A stretch of DNA of 64,000 nt from Sphingobacteriales bacterium TSM_CSM (GTDB taxonomy: Bacteria > Bacteroidota > Bacteroidia > Chitinophagales > UBA2359), in the NCBI GenBank assembly GCA_002212725.1, contig MTCR01000102.1, positions 25,342 through 89,341 of the forward strand, written 5' to 3'. Shown here one piece after another: positions 35,928-42,919 of the stretch. The translations under genes were made by a program, and so were the position numbers. Every line of letters starts with the position of its first letter. Position 1 is the first letter of the stretch. Below the pieces are notes generated by a model that was given only the letters and a program-made list of their open reading frames with translations, was not told the DNA's origin and did no database searches.

Positions 35928-36025
35928 AAGCGGTTTATTGGTTATGATAAGTGTTTGCGCATGTTTTATATTTCCAATGAACAAGTTTTTTGCCTTGTGG
36001 TTTGGAAACGGGGGCTATTTTGATA

Positions 36026-36913
36026 CTAAAACAGGCTCATTTGTTCATTGGGTTCGCTGCTTTGCTCGCCGGCAAACGGGGCAATGCTGCCAACAGGCGT
36101 AGCCGGCCGGCATTGCAGCAGCAATTGGTGAAAAAAGCGGCAGGTTTGGGGAGCAAACTCATCGCCGGGGGTGTGCATAAACAAATAAGGATGTTTGCCC
36201 TCTGCCAGCCATTGGGCGGCAGTTTGGGCTATTTGGGTAAGCCGTTGGGCATTTTGTTGGGGCAGGGCATGGCCAACAAAGCGCAAAAACGGGTTTTGGG
36301 CTGTAGCCAGCAAACGGGGCGGCATTTTGGTTTTTTTGCGTTGTGCTGCTACAATATGCGCATCGGCAGGCGGCAGGGCGTGCAGGGTGGCCGTATCAAA
36401 CAGGGCACGGTTTATACCGCTTTGTTGCAACAGGCTGTTCAGGGCAGTTTCGGTGTCGTCGTTTTGGTAAAAATCCAGGTGCCGCACTTCAAGGGCATAG
36501 GTTAAATCGTGCGGCAATTCTTTAATGAAAGCCGCTAATGCCGGAAGCGATTTTTTGTTAAACGTGGGCGGCAGTTGTATAAAAAACACCCCGATGCGTT
36601 CTAAAAGCGGCTCCATGGCCATAAAAAACCGGGTTAGCTCCTGTTGTACATGGCGCAGTTTATACACATGGGTTATGGTTTGAGGCAATTTAAAACTAAA
36701 CCTGAAGTGGGTTGGCGTATCCGATTTCCAGCGCAGAACCTGCTCTGTGCCGGGCAGGGCGTAAAAGGTGTTGCTGCCCTCTACGGTGTTAAACACGCGG
36801 GCATATTGTTTAAGGTAGTCTTTGGGTTTGGCTTTGGGGGCAAACAGGGTTCCGGTCCAGTCTTTATTAGCCCATATAGGGCAACCAAGGTAGTAGTTTT
36901 GCAGCAGCGACAT
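36026..36913 (-). CDS. DUF72 family protein (YecE-like)
   Basis: 295-residue TIM-barrel protein of the DUF72/YecE family, wide in bacteria and archaea and of unknown function. The characteristic blocks are present: GCPIWANKDWTGTLF near the start, VFNTVEGSNTFYALP, and FRFSFKLPQTITH, FFIQLPPTF, then YALEVRHLDFY. No signal peptide. The ATG at 36913 gives the family's usual N-terminus; an upstream in-frame codon would add 24 residues without similarity. It is 98 nt upstream of cysM on the same strand and 169 nt downstream of the ABC exporter gene. Confidence 0.9.
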   Translation of the reverse strand: MSLLQNYYLGCPIWANKDWTGTLFAPKAKPKDYLKQYARVFNTVEGSNTFYALPGTEQVLRWKSDTPTHFRFSFKLPQTITHVYKLRHVQQELTRFFMAMEPLLERIGVFFIQLPPTFNKKSLPALAAFIKELPHDLTYALEVRHLDFYQNDDTETALNSLLQQSGINRALFDTATLHALPPADAHIVAAQRKKTKMPPRLLATAQNPFLRFVGHALPQQNAQRLTQIAQTAAQWLAEGKHPYLFMHTPGDEFAPQTCRFFHQLLLQCRPATPVGSIAPFAGEQSSEPNEQMSLF

Positions 36914-37082
36914 GGTTGTTGTTTTTAGCAGCAAATAGTTACAAGGCAAGTGTTTGAGGCATAAGAAGCGTGTGGGGTGTTGCAAGTTACAGACAAATTG
37001 CTTGCAGGCAAGTATTTTTTCGGACTTTTAAAGGTTATGCACAATTCCATGCAATTTGCGGGGTTATTGGTTGGGTGGCTTG

Positions 37083-38906
37083 CTAAAACGCCTGCAAATC
37101 TACCAACTGTTTGTAAACGCCCTGTTTGCTCATGAGTTGTGCATGTGTGCCACGCTCGGCAATGATACCTTTTTGCAGCACAATAATTTCATCGGCAAAC
37201 TGAATGGTAGAAAGCCGGTGGGCAATAACCACCGAAGTTCGGTTTTGCATAAGCCGGAACAGCGCGTCTTGCACCAGCTTTTCCGATGCCGAATCGAGTG
37301 AGGAGGTGGCTTCGTCTAAAATAAGAATGGGCGGGTTTTTAAGTACAGCCCGGGCAATGGTAAGCCGTTGGCGCTCGCCACCGCTTAGTTTGCAGCCGCG
37401 GTCGCCTATAATGGTTTGGTAGCCGTTTTCTAATTGGCTAATGAACTGATGGGCATTGGCTATTTTGGCTGCTTCTTCTACCTCTGCCTGCGTTACGGGT
37501 TGGTGCAAACCAAAGGCAATGTTGTTAAAAACAGTGTCGTTAAACAATATTGGCTCTTGAGTAACAATACCCATAAGGTTGCGCAAATCAACTAAACTAT
37601 ACTGTTGAATATTAACCCCGTCTAACAATATTTCACCTTCGGTAACATCGTAAAAGCGCGGCAACAGGTCTGACAGGGTTGATTTTCCGGCACCCGAACT
37701 GCCCACCAATGCCAGCACCTTACCCTTGGGCAGCACCACATTAATATCTGAAAGTACCGGTTGGCGGTCGTAGGCAAAGCACACGTTTTTAAACTCAATG
37801 CTGTGGTTAAAGGCAGTAAGCGGTACAGGGTTATCGGTTTCGCGAATGGTAACGGGTGCATCTAAAATTTTGGTAATGCGCTCTACCGATGCAAGCCCTT
37901 TTTGGATGTTGTAAAATGCCGTGGAAAATGATTTTGCCGGCGGTATAATTTGCGAAAACACCACAATAAAATAGATAAAGGTTTCGGCTTCGAGGTTGAG
38001 CGACCGGCTAAGTACCATACGCCCGCCCACATACAGCACCAATGCCACCACGCTTATGCTCATAAACTCCGACAAGGGCGAAGACAAATCGCGGCGGCGC
38101 AACATGCTGCTGCTTACGCGGTAAAAAGCCTTGTTTTCTTCCTCAAATTTGGCGGTTTGCTTTTGCTGGGCGTTAAACCCTTTTACTATGCGCATGCCCC
38201 AAATGGTTTCGTCAATAATGGTAAGCAACATGCCCAGCCGTTCTTGCGCCAGGTGCGATTTCCGTTTAAGGGTTTTACCAATTTGCCCGATGATGGTGCC
38301 CGTAAGCGGCAGTACCAGCAACACAAACAAGGTAAGCTGCGGGCTTATAAAAAACATGGTAAACAGGTAAGCCAATACGGTAAGCGGCTCGGTAAAAGCA
38401 ATGGTTAGCATACTGATAATGCTGTTTTCTACCTCCTGCACATCAGAGGTAAGGCGGGTAATTACATCGCCTTTGCGCTCTTCGGTAAAGTAAGAAACGG
38501 GCAATGCCAGCACCTTGGCAAAGGCATCGGAGCGTATTTGCCGTATTACCCCGTTTCGCATTCCGGCCATGGCGTACATGGCAAGGTATCTAAACAGATT
38601 TTTAAAGAAAAAAATTACCGCTACCAATATGCACACAAACAACAAAGCCTGCGGCTTACCCTGCTGCACAATAAGTTGCGTCATCTGGTGGTTAAACCAG
38701 CCTTCGGCCCAGGCGGCAGTGGCGCTAAACGCGGGTGGCGGCGTGTGTATTAGCGGCTGCTTGTCGAACAGCAGGCGCAAAAAGGGTATCACCATCATGA
38801 GCGACACCACCGAAAACAAAATAGACAGCAAATTGAAAAAAACATGCCACAACGCCTGTATGCGAAACGGGCGCAAATATTGCAGCAATCGGGTAAGATT
38901 TTTCAT
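37083..38906 (-). CDS. MsbA-like ABC exporter (fused permease-ATPase)
   Basis: 607-residue half-transporter: six-helix ABC transmembrane domain (residues 1-330) and ATPase domain (365-600). ATPase motifs are intact: Walker A GSSGAGKST, Q-loop VTQEPILF, signature LSGGERQR, Walker B ILILDEATSSLD and the switch His in VVIAHRLSTI. The family order and the ExxRKGDVITRLTSDVQEVE coupling helix fit exporters of the MsbA/lipid A-core flippase type, working as a homodimer. The substrate is not fixed by sequence; lipid A or a peptide or drug is possible. A TACCTTTG -7 element on the minus strand (39014-39021) lies 108 nt upstream. Confidence 0.92.
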   Translation of the reverse strand: MKNLTRLLQYLRPFRIQALWHVFFNLLSILFSVVSLMMVIPFLRLLFDKQPLIHTPPPAFSATAAWAEGWFNHQMTQLIVQQGKPQALLFVCILVAVIFFFKNLFRYLAMYAMAGMRNGVIRQIRSDAFAKVLALPVSYFTEERKGDVITRLTSDVQEVENSIISMLTIAFTEPLTVLAYLFTMFFISPQLTLFVLLVLPLTGTIIGQIGKTLKRKSHLAQERLGMLLTIIDETIWGMRIVKGFNAQQKQTAKFEEENKAFYRVSSSMLRRRDLSSPLSEFMSISVVALVLYVGGRMVLSRSLNLEAETFIYFIVVFSQIIPPAKSFSTAFYNIQKGLASVERITKILDAPVTIRETDNPVPLTAFNHSIEFKNVCFAYDRQPVLSDINVVLPKGKVLALVGSSGAGKSTLSDLLPRFYDVTEGEILLDGVNIQQYSLVDLRNLMGIVTQEPILFNDTVFNNIAFGLHQPVTQAEVEEAAKIANAHQFISQLENGYQTIIGDRGCKLSGGERQRLTIARAVLKNPPILILDEATSSLDSASEKLVQDALFRLMQNRTSVVIAHRLSTIQFADEIIVLQKGIIAERGTHAQLMSKQGVYKQLVDLQAF

Positions 38907-39013
38907 GTTCTGTAAACTACACTATACCATACAGGCAATTCAACTATCGGAAAAATAAAAACCGGCTCCTTATTTTGCCGTTATTCATCAATAAAACCCT
39001 AAATTTGGAACTG

Positions 39014-39021
39014 CAAAGGTA
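39014..39021 (-). promoter_or_regulatory. -7 element upstream of ABC exporter gene
   Basis: On the minus strand TACCTTTG followed by CA, an exact TAnnTTTG match, 108 nt upstream of the exporter ATG in the divergent region with rbfA. No -33 TTG at the best spacing was found. Confidence 0.5.
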
Positions 39022-39091
39022 GGCCGATTGTTCTACAAATTTACATCTTGCCGGTTTTAGGCAAATTTTCACAAAGCAAACACCGCACACC

Positions 39092-39457
39092 ATGACCGAA
39101 AGCATTAAACAAAAACAAGTTGCGTCTTTAATACACCATGCCCTGGCCGATTTATTTATCAGAAACGGCTCCAAATACTACGGCAGTGCCTTTGTTACCC
39201 TTACCCACGTGCGCGTAACACCCGATTTGATGCTGGCTCGTATTTACCTGAGCGTATATAACAAACCTGCCAAACATGAGGTAATTGATGCCATTGCCGA
39301 AAACGCCTACGCTATACGGCACGACCTGGGCACGGTAATACGCCACAAATTGCGCCGCATACCCGAACTGGAGTTTTACCTTGATGACACCTTAGATGAA
39401 GCGGAAAAAATTGGCCGCCTTTTTGATAAACTGAAAGAAGACGACAAAAACGGGTAA
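39092..39457 (+). CDS. rbfA: ribosome-binding factor A
   Basis: 121-residue RbfA, a KH-like cold-shock factor that binds the 30S subunit and helps 16S rRNA 5'-end maturation. The family core is seen in RPDL-type form: VTLTHVRVTPDLMLARIYLSVYN and IRHKLRRIPELEFYLDDTLDEAEKI. Length is typical. It starts its own unit, divergent from the ABC exporter gene (185 nt apart) and 169 nt upstream of comM. In many genomes rbfA lies by nusA-infB; here it does not. Confidence 0.93.
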   Translation: MTESIKQKQVASLIHHALADLFIRNGSKYYGSAFVTLTHVRVTPDLMLARIYLSVYNKPAKHEVIDAIAENAYAIRHDLGTVIRHKLRRIPELEFYLDDTLDEAEKIGRLFDKLKEDDKNG

Positions 39458-39527
39458 ACTCTGCCCCAAAAAAAACATGCGCCCAAAACAGCATTGCCCG
39501 ACATGATACAAATACCGAAAAAATGAA

Positions 39528-39535
39528 TAACTTTG
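39528..39535 (+). promoter_or_regulatory. -7 element upstream of comM
   Basis: TAACTTTG, an exact TAnnTTTG match, 91 nt before the comM ATG. The -33 element is not obvious. Confidence 0.4.
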
Positions 39536-39626
39536 TACCCTGTTGTTCAAAAAGCAGTTTTGTTTTTAGATAAACAACAACAGTTAACAAACAGGCAGCA
39601 ACAACAAAAAGCAAGCAGAACAAGGT

Positions 39627-41174
39627 ATGGGGTTAGCCAAAACGCATGGCGGAGCAGTATTGGGCGTAGATGCCACCATAATTGAAGTGGAGGTAAACGT
39701 TGGCGGCGGACAGTTGCAGTATTTTCTGGTGGGTTTGCCCGATGCGGCCATAAAAGAAGGTCAGCACCGCATTGAAGCCGCCCTTAAAAATAATGCCTAC
39801 CCCATGCCGCGCCAAAAGGTGGTTATAAACATGGCGCCGGCCGATATACGCAAAGAAGGTTCTGCTTACGACCTTACTCTGGCCATTGGCATTTTATCGG
39901 CATGTGGTGCACTGCTGGAGCGCGAAGACATAGCGCAATATGTAATAATGGGCGAATTATCGCTCGATGGCAGTTTACGGCCCATAAAAGGTGCCTTGCC
40001 CATAGCCATTGAAGCCCGAAAACAGCAGTTTAAAGGGTTTATACTGCCCAAACAAAACGCCCGCGAAGCCGCTATTGTAAACGACCTGAAGGTGTACGGC
40101 GTTGAGCATATAAACGAAGTAGTGCAGTTTTTGAGAGGTGAAAAAGAACTGCAACCCACCGAAGTAAATACCCGCGACGAGTTTTACAACAACCTTAGTA
40201 CTATTCAGTTAGATTTTTCTGATGTAAAAGGACAGAAAAACATAAAACGCGCTCTGGAAATTGCAGCTGCCGGTGGTCACAACGTTATACTCATAGGGCC
40301 GCCCGGAGCAGGTAAAACCATGTTAGCCAAACGCTTACCCGGCATTTTACCCCCCCTTACCCTGCACGAAGCCCTGGAAACTACCAAAATTCACTCGGTG
40401 GCAGGGGTGTTGCCAGCCGATGCATCGCTTATTGCCGTGCGCCCGTTTCAATCGCCGCACCACACCATAAGTGATGTGGCGCTGGTAGGCGGCGGCAATA
40501 TACCACAACCGGGTCAAATATCGCTGGCGCACAACGGCGTGTTGTTTTTAGATGAATTGCCCGAATTTAAACGCACTGTATTAGAGGTAATGCGCCAGCC
40601 TATGGAAGAACGCCGCGTAACCATTAGCCGCGCTAAGTTTACCGTTGAATACCCCGCCAGTTTTATGCTCATTGCCTCCATGAACCCCTGCCCCTGCGGC
40701 TACTACAACCACCCCGAAAAAGAATGCGTGTGTGCCCCCGGCGTAGTGCAAAAATATCTCAACAAAATTTCGGGGCCGCTGCTCGACCGCATTGACCTGC
40801 ACGTAGAGGTAACCCCCGTTTCTTTTGACGAACTGAGCAGCGCCGGCGCCGGCGAAACCAGCACCGAAATTCGCGAGCGTGTAGTGGCCGCCCGAAATGT
40901 ACAGGCCAACCGCTTTACCAACGAAAAAAACATCTACAGCAATGCCCAAATGTCTTCTAAAATGGTGCGCGAAGTATGTGCCATTAACCCCGCAGGACAA
41001 AAATTGCTTAAAACAGCCATGGAACGACTTAACCTTTCGGCCCGCGCCTACGACCGCATTCTGAAAGTTGCCCGAACTATTGCCGACCTTGCCGGCAGCC
41101 CCGATATTAAAATTGAACACCTGGCCGAAGCCATACAATTCAGAAGCTTAGACCGCGAAAACTGGGCAGGTTAG
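39627..41174 (+). CDS. comM: ComM/YifB-family AAA+ ATPase
   Basis: 515-residue Mg-chelatase-like AAA+ protein. In Vibrio and relatives ComM is a hexameric helicase that drives branch migration of incoming DNA during natural transformation. Domains: N-terminal Lon-S5-like fold (residues 1-170, with GLPDAAIKEGQHRIEAAL), AAA+ module with Walker A GPPGAGKTMLAKRLP (about 228), Walker B FLDELPEF (about 308), sensor-type MNPCPCGY with a Cys-x4-8-Cys cluster (CPCGYY..ECVCAP), and a C-terminal helical domain ending ..AEAIQFRSLDRENW. Length and motif order are normal. Whether this strain is transformable cannot be seen here. Confidence 0.93.
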   Translation: MGLAKTHGGAVLGVDATIIEVEVNVGGGQLQYFLVGLPDAAIKEGQHRIEAALKNNAYPMPRQKVVINMAPADIRKEGSAYDLTLAIGILSACGALLEREDIAQYVIMGELSLDGSLRPIKGALPIAIEARKQQFKGFILPKQNAREAAIVNDLKVYGVEHINEVVQFLRGEKELQPTEVNTRDEFYNNLSTIQLDFSDVKGQKNIKRALEIAAAGGHNVILIGPPGAGKTMLAKRLPGILPPLTLHEALETTKIHSVAGVLPADASLIAVRPFQSPHHTISDVALVGGGNIPQPGQISLAHNGVLFLDELPEFKRTVLEVMRQPMEERRVTISRAKFTVEYPASFMLIASMNPCPCGYYNHPEKECVCAPGVVQKYLNKISGPLLDRIDLHVEVTPVSFDELSSAGAGETSTEIRERVVAARNVQANRFTNEKNIYSNAQMSSKMVREVCAINPAGQKLLKTAMERLNLSARAYDRILKVARTIADLAGSPDIKIEHLAEAIQFRSLDRENWAG

Positions 41175-41264
41175 GTAAAAAAAAACAGCAACCCAATAAA
41201 CAAACGCCAAGCCGGCACGTCAAACCCGGCAGTATTCTATTCAACCTTTAAAATAAATAAACCA

Positions 41265-41753
41265 ATGTACAGAAAAGCAACCTTCCGGCTTAACAGCATT
41301 TCTTTACTGGCATGGGCTTTTGTGCTTGCCGCCCTTTTTACCTTTAATGCCTGTGAAGACACCACCACCAACCCCGATGACAACTGCTCCCTTACCATGA
41401 ACAGTTTTAACGTAACACCCAAAACTTTTGCAGCAGGCGCCACCCTTAGCGGAACTGTGGTTGTTACCGAAACCTTAAACTTAGATGATTTTACCATTAA
41501 AGGCCTTACCGATTTTTACCTCTCTGCCGACAATACCCTCAGTGGCAGTGACACGCAACTTACCGCCTTTGTAGCCTCTAACGGCCTGGTGGCAAACGGA
41601 AATCAAACCACCATAGATTACGACCAAATTGAAATTCCGTTTGGCGTTTCTTCGGGAAGTTATTTTATTTTGGCCCATATAGATGCACGCCCCTGCGGTG
41701 GCGGCGAAAATACACAGGCAGTTACAAAATCTGTTTCCGTTACCATAAACTAA
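41265..41753 (+). CDS. putative lipoprotein with CARDB-like domain
   Basis: 162 residues. A hydrophobic signal stretch (about 10-28) ends in TFNAC, so a lipid-modified Cys near residue 30 is possible, though the -3 residue is not ideal. A Thr/Asp-rich spacer (EDTTTNPDDN) is typical of Bacteroidota surface lipoproteins. The remainder, with pattern GATLSGTVVVTETLNLDDFTIKGLTDFYLSADNTLS and the IEIPFGVSSGSYFILAHID end, resembles a single CARDB-type cell adhesion beta-sandwich. It follows comM by 90 nt and is closed by the terminator 41782-41816. Role unknown. Confidence 0.7.
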   Translation: MYRKATFRLNSISLLAWAFVLAALFTFNACEDTTTNPDDNCSLTMNSFNVTPKTFAAGATLSGTVVVTETLNLDDFTIKGLTDFYLSADNTLSGSDTQLTAFVASNGLVANGNQTTIDYDQIEIPFGVSSGSYFILAHIDARPCGGGENTQAVTKSVSVTIN

Positions 41754-41781
41754 CAACCCTGTTGACATTTTTTTTAATAAC

Positions 41782-41816
41782 AAACAAAAGGCGACCATAG
41801 AGGTCGCCTTTTGTTT
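41782..41816. terminator. bidirectional intrinsic terminator
   Basis: Perfect 15-bp stem: AAACAAAAGGCGACC (41782-41796) with GGTCGCCTTTTGTTT (41802-41816), 5-nt loop and T-run to 41818. It lies between the convergent lipoprotein gene (+) and hsp20 (-). Confidence 0.92.
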
Positions 41817-41876
41817 TTGGTATTTAATTAATACCTTAACCTACGGTTTTTTTAACACAAAAATACCAACTTCCCT

Positions 41877-42347
41877 TTAAGAAATATCAATGTTTTTAAC
41901 ATTGGTTTTGGGTTCTTCGGTTTTAATTTTTGGCAGCACCACGGTTAAAATGCCGTTATTATGTGTGGCATTAATACTGCCTGCATCTACATTTTCGGGC
42001 AAAGTAAAAGTGCGGCGAAAAGAAGTATAACCAAACTCTCTTCGCAGATATTTTTTTTCGGGGTCTTCCGTTTTGGTTTCGGTTTTCTTTTCGGCTGCAA
42101 TGCTCAATTGATTACCTTCCACATTTACCTTAAAATCGCCTTTGTCGGCTCCGGGTACAGCCAATTCAATTTCATAGGCATTGGCAGTTTCGGAAACGTT
42201 AATGCTGCCCGTTTTACCCATTGTAAAAGTAGGGAAACGCGTGTCAAAAAAACTGTCAAAATCAAAATTGAAGAAATCATCGGTTAACTTGTCGAATAAG
42301 GTGGGAACTCCACTTTTTGCGAAAGGATTCCATTTTACGAGTGTCAT
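41877..42347 (-). CDS. Hsp20/alpha-crystallin small heat-shock protein
   Basis: 156-residue small heat-shock chaperone that holds unfolding proteins in large oligomers. The alpha-crystallin domain spans about residues 45-145 (INVSETANAYEIELAVPGADKGDFKVNVEGNQLSI, then GYTSFRRTFTLPENVD and the NGILTVVLPK strand). An N-terminal arm with the FDKLTDDFFNFDFDSFFDTRFP segment and a short C-terminal tail are typical for the bacterial HspA/IbpA-like class. No IxI motif is obvious in the tail. No CIRCE-like inverted repeat was seen upstream; a long AT-rich non-coding stretch lies there instead. Confidence 0.93.
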   Translation of the reverse strand: MTLVKWNPFAKSGVPTLFDKLTDDFFNFDFDSFFDTRFPTFTMGKTGSINVSETANAYEIELAVPGADKGDFKVNVEGNQLSIAAEKKTETKTEDPEKKYLRREFGYTSFRRTFTLPENVDAGSINATHNNGILTVVLPKIKTEEPKTNVKNIDIS

Positions 42348-42526
42348 GGCTGTTTATTTTGTTGGTTAAGAAAAAAGGGTTCGTAACTTATATACCTCAA
42401 ATGAAATGCCAACCGGAAAAACTGTAAAAATTACCACAAATACAGCCAAGAAGTACGACATATTGACAGTTGCGGGGCTGACACAAAGACATATTGGCAT
42501 AAGTGATTGCCACAGGCACAAAAAAA

Positions 42527-42552
42527 AAGCCCAACCGGTTATGATTGGGCTT
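42527..42552 (-). terminator. minus-strand intrinsic terminator, gene unknown
   Basis: Stem TTGGGCTT... read on plus as AAGCCCAA (42527-42534) with TTGGGCTT (42545-42552), 10-nt loop. Eight A residues precede it on the plus strand, that is, a U-run follows it on the minus transcript. It would end a minus-strand RNA coming from about 42553-42730. Confidence 0.65.
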
Positions 42553-42708
42553 CTGGCTTTGCTCTTTAGGGTTAAACGCAAACTCTTGTTTTTACTATGG
42601 CTTTATATTTTGGGGCATCAACTACGCTTGGTTTGACCCAAACCGGGCAGGCAGGTTTAACGGTTTACCCAAAAAATAACAATTTTTTTCTGCAGCCTGC
42701 ATTTTTTT

Positions 42709-42739
42709 TTTGAACCCGATGTATTTTTTGCTATTTTTG
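42709..42739 (+). promoter_or_regulatory. full Bacteroidota promoter
   Basis: TTTG at 42709-42712, a 19-nt spacer and TATTTTTG at 42732-42739, fitting both -33 and -7 consensus elements. It should start transcripts near 42746, some 174 nt upstream of the ATG at 42920. Confidence 0.6.
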
Positions 42740-42748
42740 TGGCTGACC

Positions 42749-42897
42749 AATAGCGCTTTGCTATACTGCCAGTTCTTTGAACAAAGCGAGAGTGAGAAAA
42801 GGGCATAAGAACCCGTAGTGAGTTTGGATATACACCCCAAAAGTGTATGTGTGTGTACGTGCAGCATGTTCTTTTCGCTGAAGGTTATTCCTCCTTC
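42749..42897 (+). promoter_or_regulatory. structured 5' leader
   Basis: The leader of the 820-residue protein gene can fold into several hairpins: ATAGC/GCTAT (42750-42764), GTTC/GAAC (42772-42782), an 8-bp stem ATATACAC/GTGTATGT with 7-nt loop (42828-42850), and GAAGG/CCTTC (42880-42897). Such a long, paired leader suggests post-transcriptional control or a separate small RNA. No known riboswitch is recognised. Confidence 0.4.
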
Positions 42898-42919
42898 ATT
42901 GTTAAACTCTAAGCAAAAC

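Larger units (their letters stand above)
42348..42919. other. long intergenic region with leader and terminator
   Basis: 572 nt without a convincing gene. It holds a hairpin that reads as a terminator on the minus strand (42527-42552), paired GGTTT/AAACC elements around 42640, a strong plus-strand promoter (TTTG 42709-42712, 19-nt spacer, TATTTTTG 42732-42739) and a 170-nt leader before the ATG at 42920 with several stems. The minus-strand terminator has no annotated gene feeding it. Confidence 0.55.

Noticed and set aside
42366..42581. 71-residue minus-strand frame upstream of hsp20
   Set aside because: It runs through the terminator hairpin at 42527-42552 and has no homology that I recognise.
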